Positions 9,361 through 17,883 of a DNA stretch of 64,000 nt are shown here, in pieces. Below the pieces are notes generated by a model. It had not been told where the DNA came from. It worked only from the letters and a program-made list of their open reading frames with translations, and searched no databases. Each line of letters begins with the position of its first letter. The first letter of the stretch is position 1. The translations under genes and the position numbers were made by a program. This DNA is from Candidatus Kryptonium thompsonii (GTDB taxonomy: Bacteria; Bacteroidota; Ignavibacteria; Kryptoniales; Kryptoniaceae), in NCBI GenBank assembly GCA_001442925.1, contig LDXX01000004.1, positions 127,001-191,000 of the forward strand. Reading direction: 5' to 3'.

Positions 9361-9960
9361 TCACACAGCCACCTTTTCCTCATGAATTATCTTCGTCCCA
9401 AGAAGTTCCAAAAACTTTGCAAGCCATTCAGGATGAGCTGGCCATGCTGGAGCAGTTACAATATTCCCATCAACGATTGCTTTATCCCACGGCAATTCAA
9501 CATATTCACCGCCGGCAACTTTAACCTCTGGACCAACCGCGGGATACGCATTTATCTTTTTCCCTTTGACAACACCAGCGGCTGTTAAGACTTGCGCACC
9601 ATGGCAAACAGCAGCAATCGGCTTATTATTCTCAGCGAAATGACGCACAATCTCGAGAACTTTCTCATTCATTCTGATATATTCAGGCGCTCTTCCACCC
9701 GGAATCACAAGCGCATCATATTCCTCGGGCTTGATATTATCAAATGTCGCATTAAGTGTGAAGTTGTGCCCTGGTTTTTCACTGTAAGTTTGATCTCCTT
9801 CAAAATCGTGAACCGCTGTTCTCACTTTTTCCCCTGCCTTCTTCCCAGGGCAAACTGCATGAACAGTATGTCCAACCATTTGAAGCGCCTGAAACGGCAC
9901 CATAACTTCATAATCCTCCACGAAATCTCCAACTAGCATCAAAATTTTCTTCCCCGGCAT
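9361..9960 (-). CDS. DJ-1/PfpI family protein
   Basis: A 199-residue single-domain member of the DJ-1/PfpI group of the class I glutamine amidotransferase fold. The nucleophile elbow is AAVCHGAQ with Cys119 and His120, and an acidic residue near position 15-18 (GDFVEDYE) matches the conserved Glu of the family. Members act as proteases, glyoxalase/deglycase-like enzymes or chaperones; the exact activity is not visible. Length is slightly above the 166 residues of PfpI itself because of an insert around residues 45-75. A strong Shine-Dalgarno (GGAGG) lies 6 bases before the ATG at 9960. The gene appears to be single, with its own promoter and a hairpin terminator. Confidence 0.9.
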   Translation of the reverse strand: MPGKKILMLVGDFVEDYEVMVPFQALQMVGHTVHAVCPGKKAGEKVRTAVHDFEGDQTYSEKPGHNFTLNATFDNIKPEEYDALVIPGGRAPEYIRMNEKVLEIVRHFAENNKPIAAVCHGAQVLTAAGVVKGKKINAYPAVGPEVKVAGGEYVELPWDKAIVDGNIVTAPAWPAHPEWLAKFLELLGTKIIHEEKVAV

Positions 9961-9996
9961 AGCAAACCTCCATTTTTGTTTAACTTGTTTACGGAG

Positions 9997-10027
9997 ATAA
10001 TTTAAAAAGTTTAAACAACAATGTCAA
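9997..10027 (-). promoter_or_regulatory. Candidate promoter of the PfpI gene
   Basis: The minus strand reads TTGACA, 17 bases, TAAATT, a good sigma-70 fit. It also reads TTG, 20 bases, TAAATTAT, which fits the FCB pattern. It lies 37 bases upstream of the ATG at 9960 and stands back-to-back with the promoter proposed for the divergent nucleotidase gene. Confidence 0.45.
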
Positions 10028-10039
10028 GGGGGTCTCCCG

Positions 10040-10071
10040 TTTGATTGAAAAATTCTAATTTTATATATTAA
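10040..10071 (+). promoter_or_regulatory. Candidate FCB-type promoter of the 5'-nucleotidase-like gene
   Basis: TTTG, 20 bases, TATATTAA. The start would lie about 20 bases before the GTG at 10096. The -7 box matches 6 of 8 positions of TAnnTTTG, so this is a moderate match supported by position. Confidence 0.35.
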
Positions 10072-10095
10072 CAAAAACAAAACTCGCAGATTAAA

Positions 10096-11634
10096 GTGAA
10101 GTTCAAACAAGTATATCGCCTACTGTTAACTTTTCTTGTTTTTGTTTTAAGTCAAATTTTACTATCTCAAAATCTTGAAAAAATTTTAATTCTCCATTGG
10201 AATGATTTTCACTCGCAAAATGTCCCGATGCGTTCAATCTGTAGTGACACGCCATGCTATGTCGGCGGAACTGCGAATTTGCTCGGATTAATAAATAAAT
10301 TTAGAACTGAAGAAAAAAATGTGCTTGTTTTGAACGCTGGGGATGATTTTCAAGGAACGCCAATTTCTTCACTTACAAAAGGACGATCGCAAATTGAACT
10401 TATGAATTTGATAAATCCAGATGCGATGACGCTCGGAAACCATGAATTTGATTACGGGAGAGATGCACTTGAAGAGAATTTAAAGCTTGCAAAATTTAAG
10501 GTCATCTGTGCCAACCTTTGGGATAAAAGAAAAGGTAATCTTTTCACCAAACCATACACTGTGAAAAATCTCGGTAAAGCAAAAGTTGGCGTAATAGGTC
10601 TTACAACACCAGAGCTTTTCAAACTTTCACTCAGAGAAAATCTTAAAGACCTTGAACTCCTTGACATCGAAAAAGTCACAAGACAGTATATAAATGAGCT
10701 AAAAACTAAAGAAAAGGTTGATCTAATAATTGCACTTACACACCTTGGAGTACAAGCTGATTCACTGCTTGCCGTTAAATTTCCAGAGATAAAAATTATA
10801 ATTGGGGGACATAGCCATACCGTTTTGAAGGAGCCAAAAATTGTAAATGGTGTGATCATTTGTCAAGCAGGCTCAAGGGGAGAATATCTTGGATATCTTG
10901 AAGCTATGATTGATGTCGACGGTGATTCGGTTTACTCTTACAAAGGTAAATTAATTCGAGTAGTTGAGGGGACTGTTAAACCAGATGAAGTCGCTTTGAA
11001 AAAGGTTGAAGAACTCGAAAAAATGGTTGATAAAGAATTTGGACAAGTTATCGGGAAACTTGAAGTTGATTGGAAAAGAAACTTTTATGGTGAAAGCAAT
11101 CTCGGAAATTGGGAAGCCGATGTGATGAGAGAGTTTGCAAAAACTGATATAGCATTTCAAAACTCGGGTGGCTTAAGAAAAGATTTACCAAAGGGAGATA
11201 TAAAGGTTCGAGATATATGGGAGATAAATCCATTTGGAAACACATTTGTCGTGTTTGAAGTCGATGGGAAAACATTAAGAAAAATGATGGAGTGGCAAGC
11301 GTCAGGTAAAGCCGAACTTATGCAGGTTTCGGGGATAAAAGTTGTGTTTGATTCAAGAAAAAAGATTGGCGAGAGAATTATCTCAATTGAAGTTGGTGGA
11401 AAACCGCTCGACGAAAACAGAATATATTCAATAGTTACAAATAATTGGGTTGCTGACCATCTCTATGATTTATTTGGAATCCCGCAAAATAGCGTTAAAA
11501 TAAAAAATCTCGGCGTGGTTGATAGAGATATTTTCATCGAAGCCGTGAAAAAACAAAAAGTGATAAAATCCGAAGTTGAAGGGAGAATAATAGATCTCGC
11601 CAAACAAAAGGAGGAAATAAAAAATGAATATTGA
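10096..11634 (+). CDS. Secreted 5'-nucleotidase / UshA-like metallophosphatase
   Basis: A periplasmic or surface enzyme expected to hydrolyse nucleotides or related phosphoesters. After a signal peptide (MKFKQVYRLLLTFLVFVLSQ) comes the calcineurin-like metallophosphatase domain with its metal motifs in order: HWNDFHS, NAGDDFQGTP, LGNHEFDYG, ALTHLG and GGHSH. The C-terminal 5_nucleotid_C domain follows from about residue 325, with NSGGLRKDLPKG and the substrate-binding stretch NPFGNTFVVFEVDG. Total length (512) fits the UshA/5'-nucleotidase family. It uses a GTG start with no obvious Shine-Dalgarno. Its end overlaps the start of the DUF4013 gene by 11 bases, so the two are probably co-translated. 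Natural substrate is not known. Confidence 0.92.
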   Translation: MKFKQVYRLLLTFLVFVLSQILLSQNLEKILILHWNDFHSQNVPMRSICSDTPCYVGGTANLLGLINKFRTEEKNVLVLNAGDDFQGTPISSLTKGRSQIELMNLINPDAMTLGNHEFDYGRDALEENLKLAKFKVICANLWDKRKGNLFTKPYTVKNLGKAKVGVIGLTTPELFKLSLRENLKDLELLDIEKVTRQYINELKTKEKVDLIIALTHLGVQADSLLAVKFPEIKIIIGGHSHTVLKEPKIVNGVIICQAGSRGEYLGYLEAMIDVDGDSVYSYKGKLIRVVEGTVKPDEVALKKVEELEKMVDKEFGQVIGKLEVDWKRNFYGESNLGNWEADVMREFAKTDIAFQNSGGLRKDLPKGDIKVRDIWEINPFGNTFVVFEVDGKTLRKMMEWQASGKAELMQVSGIKVVFDSRKKIGERIISIEVGGKPLDENRIYSIVTNNWVADHLYDLFGIPQNSVKIKNLGVVDRDIFIEAVKKQKVIKSEVEGRIIDLAKQKEEIKNEY

Positions 11635-12340
11635 AAGAGGTTTTAAATTTGTCTTTCAAGAAAAAAACTGGTTCGGTAAAGTTGTTGTCGGCGGTTTGAT
11701 GCTGTTATTTTCTTTTCTGATTGTTCCCCTTTTGATTTATTACGGCTATCTCGTTGATGTTACAAGACGAACGATAAAAGAAGAACCACAACTTCTTCCC
11801 GATTGGGATGACATAGGGCAAAAAATTGCCAATGGTTTTAAACTTTTAGTGATCATTATAGTTTACCTTATCCCTTTCCTTGTTTTGCTCGTAATTTCAC
11901 TCCCATTTGCTGAGATAGAATTTGAAAATTTTAAAAGCAGAGAGATAACTGCATTTATCATGCTGTTTCTATCAAACTTATTTTTCAAATCAGAGTTGAC
12001 AGGTATTTCAATTTTATTCGCTATTTCATCTTTAGTTTACATTCTTTTCTTTGTTTTAATCTTGCCGTTCGTCGTTGGAAAATTTGCTGAAAGTGAATCA
12101 ATAAGTGATGCATTTGCAATATCAGACATATTTTCAATGCTCAGAGATAATATCGGTGAGGCGATCATAGTTTTTCTTTTGACGATTTTCCTTCAACTTC
12201 TCGCTTCGCTTGGGCTTGCGCTTTGTTTTATAGGAATATTTTTAACTGGATTTTGGGCAAGTGTCGTTCAATATTATCTTTATGGTGAACTTTACAAAAA
12301 AGCAACCCAAACTAGAACAAGATCAATTTTGACAACTTAA
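11624..12340 (+). CDS. DUF4013-type membrane protein
   Basis: A 238-residue polytopic membrane protein. The N-terminus (FVFQEKNWFGKVVVGGLMLLFS, read in two parts) followed by a loop with PDWDDIG matches the DUF4013 family as I know it. Four to five hydrophobic segments are visible (about residues 20-42, 75-95, 105-150, 175-215). DUF4013 has no established function. The start has a very good ribosome-binding site (AAAGGAGG, 7 bases before ATG) inside the end of the nucleotidase gene, and the two genes overlap by 11 bases. This suggests joint expression but does not reveal a role. Confidence 0.75.
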   Translation: MNIERGFKFVFQEKNWFGKVVVGGLMLLFSFLIVPLLIYYGYLVDVTRRTIKEEPQLLPDWDDIGQKIANGFKLLVIIIVYLIPFLVLLVISLPFAEIEFENFKSREITAFIMLFLSNLFFKSELTGISILFAISSLVYILFFVLILPFVVGKFAESESISDAFAISDIFSMLRDNIGEAIIVFLLTIFLQLLASLGLALCFIGIFLTGFWASVVQYYLYGELYKKATQTRTRSILTT

Positions 12341-12360
12341 AATTAAAACAAGGAGGTAAA

Positions 12361-12618
12361 ATGGATAAAGTCGTAAAGAAAAAATTCGGCTTCATTGAAC
12401 TTCGTACTCAAAAGTTAAATGAACAATTCACACGAATTGAGATAGATTTCAAAGGTCGCTATATCTGGACCACATGTAAAAATGGCGAGGAAAAGGAGGC
12501 AATACTTGAACTTCTAAAAGAATTGTTTGAAGATGAAATTGACTCACTTCAAAAGATTTGCACCGAGTTAAAAATAGATATCAAAAAAGTTTTTAACATC
12601 GAGAAAGCTAAAACTTGA
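12361..12618 (+). CDS. Small hypothetical protein (85 residues)
   Basis: Not recognised. The protein is charged and soluble, with no signal peptide or membrane segment. Predicted strands in the first half (FGFIELRTQKLN, TRIEIDFKGRYIWTTCKNG) and an acidic helix in the second (EEKEAILELLKELFEDEID) suggest a compact alpha/beta domain. It has an excellent ribosome-binding site (AAGGAGGTAAA before ATG) 20 bases after the DUF4013 gene, which supports it as real. The spacing places it at the end of the nucleotidase/DUF4013 transcript, with the LolA-like gene 67 bases further on. Confidence 0.7.
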   Translation: MDKVVKKKFGFIELRTQKLNEQFTRIEIDFKGRYIWTTCKNGEEKEAILELLKELFEDEIDSLQKICTELKIDIKKVFNIEKAKT

Positions 12619-12685
12619 AACAAGTAGATAGTTTAAACCGTCAAATTTACGGTTTTGGAAAATAAAAAATCTCTTGGTTTCAAAA

Positions 12686-13435
12686 ATGCGCACCCTTTTG
12701 TCGTCTTTACTTTTTCTATCCCTCCTTGTCTCTCTTGGCTTTCCGCAAACCCCGCAGGAAATTATTAAAAAATCTGAAAACCAAATTAAGGGGCGAACAT
12801 CGTACGGCATCGTTGAGATGAACATCATTACACCTGATTTTAAAAGAACTTTGAAAATGGAAGGATGGTGGGTAGGGAATGAAAAGGCTTTAATTGAAAT
12901 AAAATATCCAAAAAAGGAAGAAGGAAATAAAACCCTCAAAATCGGAAACGAACTCTGGCTTTACCTGCGAAATACAGAAAGTTTGACAAAAATACCCCCA
13001 TCAATGATGCTCCAGTCATGGAACGGCTCTGATTTCACTTACGATGATCTCGTTCGGGAGTCAAACCTTGAAAGAGATTATGATATGAGAATTATCTCTT
13101 CTGATGAAACTATAAACTCAGAGCTATGCTGGAAAATAGAACTTGTCCCCAAGCCACAAGCTCCAGTTGTTTGGGGCAAAATTTTTTATTGGGTTAGAAA
13201 GTCCGATTATCTTCCAGCGAAGATTGAATACTACGATGAGAAAGGAAAGCTCATAAGATATATGGAATTTTATAATGTAAAGGAAATCCGAGGTAGAAAG
13301 CTTCCCACAAGATGGGTTATGTATAACAATATTGAAAAAGGGAGAAGAACGGAGTTCACTTTGATAGATATCGTTTTTGACATAAAAATAGATGAAAAAA
13401 TTTTCTCATTCAGAGAACTTGAAAAAAGAAGATGA
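12686..13435 (+). CDS. LolA-like outer membrane lipoprotein-sorting protein
   Basis: A periplasmic carrier-like protein of the LolA_like (PF17131/COG2834) type. A signal peptide (MRTLLSSLLFLSLLVSLGFP) is followed by a single domain with the family hallmark PPSMMLQSWNGSDFTYDD (near residue 110) and DLVRESNLERDYDMRI (two segments). The fold is an open beta-barrel that holds lipid or lipid anchors. It is followed 4 bases later by a pair of FtsX-type permeases and a LolD-type ATPase, so it probably collects a hydrophobic cargo released by that ABC machine. The ATG at 12686 is preferred to an upstream TTG because it gives a clean signal peptide. The cargo is unknown; this is not classical LolA. 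Confidence 0.85.
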   Translation: MRTLLSSLLFLSLLVSLGFPQTPQEIIKKSENQIKGRTSYGIVEMNIITPDFKRTLKMEGWWVGNEKALIEIKYPKKEEGNKTLKIGNELWLYLRNTESLTKIPPSMMLQSWNGSDFTYDDLVRESNLERDYDMRIISSDETINSELCWKIELVPKPQAPVVWGKIFYWVRKSDYLPAKIEYYDEKGKLIRYMEFYNVKEIRGRKLPTRWVMYNNIEKGRRTEFTLIDIVFDIKIDEKIFSFRELEKRR

Positions 13436-13439
13436 AATT

Positions 13440-14666
13440 ATGTTTTTCTTAAAATTTGCATGGAGAAACATTTGGAGAAATAAGCGAAGAACAATCATCA
13501 CCATTACCGCTATTACTTTTGCTACCATGATAACAATTATAATGAGGGGAATCCAACTTGGAAGTTATGAGTATTTCATACGAACAATAGCAGGTGATTA
13601 CTCTGGTTATATTCAAATCCAACGGGAAGGTTACAAAGATGATCCTTCGCTTCGCAAAACATTCATATATTCTGACGAAATAAAGAAGACAATTGAATCA
13701 ATCTCGGATATCATAGCTTATGCCCCAAGGTTGTATGCTGATGTAATGATAAGCTCAGGTGAAAATTCTTATGGCGGAATAATTTACGGAATTGATCCAG
13801 AAATTGAATTAAACTTTTCAAATTTTCACAAGAAGGTAAAACAGGGTAGGTTTTTAAATAAAGATTCTTCATACGAAGTTATCCTCGGATATAAACTATT
13901 TGAAAATTTAAAAATTAAACTTGGGGATGAGATTGTTATACTTGCCCAAGGTTTTGACGGAGCACTATGGGATATGAAGTTCAAAGTCGTTGGGGTTGTA
14001 AAACTTGGATACACAGAGCTCGATAACTCAGTTATCTTTATGAATTTGAAAGATGCTCAGGAGCTTCTGTCGGCAGAAAATAGAGTTAGCGTCATAGCAA
14101 TTTTATTACCAGAACTTGGAAAGATAGAAAAAGTTAGGCAAAAGCTTTTAAGCGAGCTTACTCAAAAAGAATTGGTCGCCTTATCTTGGGAAGATGTAAT
14201 GGTTGAATTGAAACAATCAATCGATCTTGACAATGCAAGCGGAGTTTTGTTTTTGGCATTTTTAATTATAATAGTTGCTTTTGGAATTCTTAATACAATA
14301 TCAATGTCCGTTGTTGAAAGATTTAATGAATTCGGTATATCTCTTGCGATAGGTTTTAAAAATCAAAAGTTGGTTTTGATCGTTTTTCTTGAAATAATTT
14401 TTATTGCCCTTATAGGCATATTGCTTGGATGTTTACTTGGAGGAATTTTCAATTACTATCTTATAAAAAATCCCATCGTTCTCACGGGTGAATTTGCCTC
14501 AGCTTACGAAGAATTTGGATTTGAACCAAAGTTTATTTCCTCTTTGCAACCGAGGATTTTTATAAACACAGGATTATCCATTTTGATCGTATCAATCATT
14601 TCAAGTATAATTCCACTTTATAGGGTTTATAAACTTGAGCCACTAAAGGGGATAAGATTCATATGA
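13440..14666 (+). CDS. ABC transporter permease (FtsX/LolC-like), first copy
   Basis: Inner-membrane permease of a LolCDE/MacB-type exporter. It starts FLKFAWRNIWRNKRRT, with one N-terminal transmembrane helix, a long periplasmic MacB_PCD-like domain (about residues 40-270), then three C-terminal helices of the FtsX core around residues 275-405. The motif SVVERFNEFGISLAIGFKN sits in the FtsX coupling region. The ATG at 13440 follows the LolA-like stop by 4 bases and has a purine-rich site before it; an upstream in-frame ATG at 13392 lies inside the preceding gene and is less likely. The stop overlaps the next permease start (ATGA). Confidence 0.9.
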   Translation: MFFLKFAWRNIWRNKRRTIITITAITFATMITIIMRGIQLGSYEYFIRTIAGDYSGYIQIQREGYKDDPSLRKTFIYSDEIKKTIESISDIIAYAPRLYADVMISSGENSYGGIIYGIDPEIELNFSNFHKKVKQGRFLNKDSSYEVILGYKLFENLKIKLGDEIVILAQGFDGALWDMKFKVVGVVKLGYTELDNSVIFMNLKDAQELLSAENRVSVIAILLPELGKIEKVRQKLLSELTQKELVALSWEDVMVELKQSIDLDNASGVLFLAFLIIIVAFGILNTISMSVVERFNEFGISLAIGFKNQKLVLIVFLEIIFIALIGILLGCLLGGIFNYYLIKNPIVLTGEFASAYEEFGFEPKFISSLQPRIFINTGLSILIVSIISSIIPLYRVYKLEPLKGIRFI

Positions 14667-15874
14667 TTTTCAAGCTCGCATGGCGAAACATATGGAGAAA
14701 TAAGCGAAGAACTATCGTTGTGATGCTTTCAATTATCGTGAGCGTCGCGGTCCTTTTACTTGTGGATACATTGTCAGTTGGTATGATGAAGCAAATGCTT
14801 GATAACCAGATAAACATTCACATTTCACATATACAAATTCATAAAAAGGGATTCAAAGACGATAAAACAGTAAAAAATTATATCCCGGATGATCTAAAGG
14901 TCGAAAAAGCAATAATGGAAATAGAAGAGATAAAATTTTACAGCAAGCGTGTAATAACTTATGGAATGATAAATAGCGCATACAACTCTTCAGCGGTGAT
15001 CATAGTTGGGATCCAACCCGATAAAGAAAAGTTCATAACGATAATATCAAATTCAATATCACGGGGGAAATACCTCGAAAACAAAGGAGAAATTCTGCTA
15101 AGTGAGAAACTTGCTCAAAAATTAAATGTTGAAGTTGGAGATAAAGTTGTTCTTATGGTTTCAGATGTTGATGGGAACATTTCTACAGAACTTTTCAGAG
15201 TTGTTGGACTTTACGAATCCCCACATTCAGAATTTGACAAAATCAATGCGTACATCACAATTGAAGACGCGCAGAAGATTTTAAAGCTTGACGGTAAGGT
15301 CATCGAGTTTGCTTTAATAGTTAAAGATCAAAAATATGTAAATCACATTAAGGAAAAACTTGAACAAAAGCTTGGGGATTTGTATGAAGTTTTAACCTAT
15401 GCTGATGTTGCTCCATTTATAAGAATTATGCTGGATATGTATTATCAAATGATATGGATCTACTATTTTATTTTCGGGGTCGCAGTTTGTTTTGGAATAG
15501 TAAATATAATGCTTATGTCCGTTTTTGAAAGGGTTAGAGAATTTGGTGTTCTTAAAGCAATAGGAATGAAAAATAAAAACATTTTTCTGCTAATAATGAC
15601 TGAATCGTTTATTATCGGTGTTCTTGGAACCATCATCGGGCTTGCGCTTGGATTTGCATTCTATATACCACTTTCAAAATCAGGGGTTGATCTTGGCTTT
15701 TTTGCCAAAAGCTTAGCGTGGTTTGGAACAGGGAGGATCATATATCCGGTTTTAACCAATTTCACACTTGCTCTCGTATCACTTACAATGCCTTTTATGT
15801 CCTTAATTGGGGCGATCTATCCAGCGGTTAAATCAATCAAGCTTGAACCGGTTGAAGCTATAAAACACATATGA
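14663..15874 (+). CDS. ABC transporter permease (FtsX/LolE-like), second copy
   Basis: Second permease of the pair, clearly a paralogue of the first: both begin with WRNIWRNKRRT and share the layout of one N-terminal helix, a periplasmic domain and three C-terminal helices. The coupling motif here is SVFERVREFGVLKAIGMKN. Two different permeases next to one ATPase point to a heterodimeric complex like LolCE-D, not a MacB homodimer. The ATG shares bases with the stop of the first permease. Sequence identity between the two is visible mainly in the N-terminal 20 residues and in the coupling region. Confidence 0.9.
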   Translation: MIFKLAWRNIWRNKRRTIVVMLSIIVSVAVLLLVDTLSVGMMKQMLDNQINIHISHIQIHKKGFKDDKTVKNYIPDDLKVEKAIMEIEEIKFYSKRVITYGMINSAYNSSAVIIVGIQPDKEKFITIISNSISRGKYLENKGEILLSEKLAQKLNVEVGDKVVLMVSDVDGNISTELFRVVGLYESPHSEFDKINAYITIEDAQKILKLDGKVIEFALIVKDQKYVNHIKEKLEQKLGDLYEVLTYADVAPFIRIMLDMYYQMIWIYYFIFGVAVCFGIVNIMLMSVFERVREFGVLKAIGMKNKNIFLLIMTESFIIGVLGTIIGLALGFAFYIPLSKSGVDLGFFAKSLAWFGTGRIIYPVLTNFTLALVSLTMPFMSLIGAIYPAVKSIKLEPVEAIKHI

Positions 15875-15881
15875 AAAACCT

Positions 15882-16568
15882 ATGACAATAATAAAAACAG
15901 AAAACTTAACAAAAATTTATTCCGATGGAAAAGTTGAGGTTGTAGCTTTAAGGGATGTCAACCTTGAAATTATGCAGGGCGAATTTGTCGTTGTAGCTGG
16001 ACCATCTGGTTCTGGAAAGACAACACTTCTAAATCAAATTGGTGGACTTGATAAACCCACAGAAGGAAGGGTCTATCTTGAAGGGAAGGATATAACACAG
16101 ATGAAAAAAGATGAGCTTGCAGAGCTAAGACTCAGAAAGATCGGTTTTATATTTCAGACATATAATCTAATTCCAGTTTTAACTGTTTCTGAGAATGTTG
16201 AACTTCCACTCGTTTTGCTTGGAATCCCTGAAAGGCAAAGAAAAGAACAGGTTATGGAAGTTTTAAACCTCCTTGATATAAGTGAGTTAGCGAATAAGAA
16301 ACCAAACGAAATTAGCGGTGGACAGCAACAAAGAGTTGCAATTGCGAGGGCGATCATCACAAGACCTTCAATAATTCTTGCGGATGAGCCAACGGCGCAT
16401 CTTGACTCAAAAACAGGAGGAATGTTAATCGATGTCATGATAAAAATGAACCGTGAAAAGGGAATAACCTTTATAATTTGCTCACATGATCCACAAGTGA
16501 TCCAAAAGGCTGGACGATTGATAAGATTAAGAGATGGAATGATAGAGGATGATAAAAAAATTTGGTAA
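15882..16568 (+). CDS. ABC transporter ATP-binding protein (LolD/MacB-type)
   Basis: Cytoplasmic ATPase that powers the permease pair. Walker A is GPSGSGKTT (residues 40-48), the Q-loop is near FQTYNLIP, the signature is SGGQQQR (from residue 145), Walker B is IILADEP with Glu169, and the H-loop is CSHDP. The signature and spacing are those of the LolD/MacB/FtsE branch. One small oddity is TAHLDS where most relatives have TANLDS. Length (228) is standard. It starts 7 bases after the second permease and overlaps the beta-barrel gene by 20 bases, so the five genes from 12686 to 17700 look like one operon. Confidence 0.94.
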   Translation: MTIIKTENLTKIYSDGKVEVVALRDVNLEIMQGEFVVVAGPSGSGKTTLLNQIGGLDKPTEGRVYLEGKDITQMKKDELAELRLRKIGFIFQTYNLIPVLTVSENVELPLVLLGIPERQRKEQVMEVLNLLDISELANKKPNEISGGQQQRVAIARAIITRPSIILADEPTAHLDSKTGGMLIDVMIKMNREKGITFIICSHDPQVIQKAGRLIRLRDGMIEDDKKIW

Positions 16569-17700
16569 AACTTTCTTAATCCTACTTTTTCTTAATGAAC
16601 TTTCCCCTTCACAAGCTTTTAAACTTTCTGGTTATCTTTCTGAATTTGCAATTTATCAAAATGTCAAAGAAGAGTTCGCTCAAACTTTTGGAATTGGCAA
16701 AAACCTATTGGTAAATATCAGCCGTTTACGACTTCGTCCAGAATTTGACCTTGCAAAAATTGGTAAAATTTATATAGAATATGAGGTGAATGGCTTTTAT
16801 CATTCTTCAGAGTTATTTTTTAACCCAGTGGAACTTACTTCAAGAAGGCAGTTTTACAAAATGAGATGGGCTTTGCACGATGGGAAAAAACTTGAGATTT
16901 ATCATTTCATTGACAGATTCTACATTAGAAAAGACTTTAACTTTGGAAATTTGATAATCGGAAGGCAAAGGATTTCTTGGGGAACTGGAAGAGTGTGGAA
17001 TCCAACAGACCTTTTTAATCCGATAAATCCAGCAGATTTCAGCAAGATAGAAAAAGATGGCGCGGATGCTGTCACATGGAAAATTTACTTGGGAAGTTTT
17101 ACAGACTTGCACGTCGTGTATAATCCGGTGAACCGTTTTAAAAGTAATAATTTTGGATTTCGTTTCAGATCAAATGCAAAAGGTTTTGATTTTTCCTTTA
17201 TGTCGGGATATTTTGATAAGCGTGGCATTGTGGGATTTGATTTCGCGGGAAATTTTCTCAATGCTGGAATAAGAGGCGAGGGAATTATTTCAGCGGATGT
17301 TAAAAATCTGCGTTCAAATTTCTTAAAATTTATTCTTGGGTTTGACAACCAATTCACCAAAAATTTCTATGCCTTATTTGAATATCAGTTCAATGGCGAA
17401 GGAAAAACCAAAAAAGAGGAATATGAAATTGAAAGGTTGACAAGGGGCGAGATTTTGAACCTGAGCAAAAGCTATGCGTTTATCTCAGCAGTTTACACAA
17501 TTAATCCAATTTTATCTTTAACATTTTCTTTGAATCAAAATTTAAACGATTGGAGTGGATTTGTAAATGCTTTACTTTCTTACTCCCCAACAGAAAATTC
17601 GGAAGTTGGATTTGGAATAATAATGTTTTTTGGTGACAAGCTGGATGAATACTGGTACTATTCAACATCCGCTTTTTTAAAATTTCAATTTTTCTTTTGA
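16549..17700 (+). CDS. Outer-membrane beta-barrel protein of the LolA/ABC operon
   Basis: A 383-residue protein with a short signal peptide (ending near NELSPSQA) and amphipathic strands throughout, ending FLKFQFFF, which suits an outer-membrane barrel C-terminus. A conserved-looking block around residues 130-175 reads IGRQRISWGTGRVWNPTDLF, as in alginate-export/DUF1302-like porins that have a conserved W-G-x-G-R-x-W stretch (comparison from memory). It overlaps the ATPase gene by 20 bases. Together with the LolA-like carrier and the ABC complex it would complete a route from inner to outer membrane. Transport function is inferred from context only. Confidence 0.75.
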   Translation: MIKKFGKTFLILLFLNELSPSQAFKLSGYLSEFAIYQNVKEEFAQTFGIGKNLLVNISRLRLRPEFDLAKIGKIYIEYEVNGFYHSSELFFNPVELTSRRQFYKMRWALHDGKKLEIYHFIDRFYIRKDFNFGNLIIGRQRISWGTGRVWNPTDLFNPINPADFSKIEKDGADAVTWKIYLGSFTDLHVVYNPVNRFKSNNFGFRFRSNAKGFDFSFMSGYFDKRGIVGFDFAGNFLNAGIRGEGIISADVKNLRSNFLKFILGFDNQFTKNFYALFEYQFNGEGKTKKEEYEIERLTRGEILNLSKSYAFISAVYTINPILSLTFSLNQNLNDWSGFVNALLSYSPTENSEVGFGIIMFFGDKLDEYWYYSTSAFLKFQFFF

Positions 17701-17738
17701 TGAAGTTTCAAGAAGGGTGAATCTTTTTGCATCAATAA

Positions 17739-17768
17739 TTGACCTTTCTTCGATTTTTATTAGATTTT
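17739..17768 (+). promoter_or_regulatory. Candidate FCB-type promoter of the trehalose gene
   Basis: TTG, 19 bases, TAGATTTT. The -7 box matches 7 of 8 positions of TAnnTTTG. The start would leave an untranslated leader of roughly 105 bases before the trehalose synthase/phosphatase gene; no clear hairpin is visible in that leader. Confidence 0.4.
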
Positions 17769-17883
17769 AATTAGACACACAAACCTTGGGTTATTGAAAA
17801 ATACTCGAGGGCATCTTAAAAAGCTCATCTGCTCCTGTACGATAACTTCATTACAAATAAAAAATTAACGGGGTAGAGTGAAT

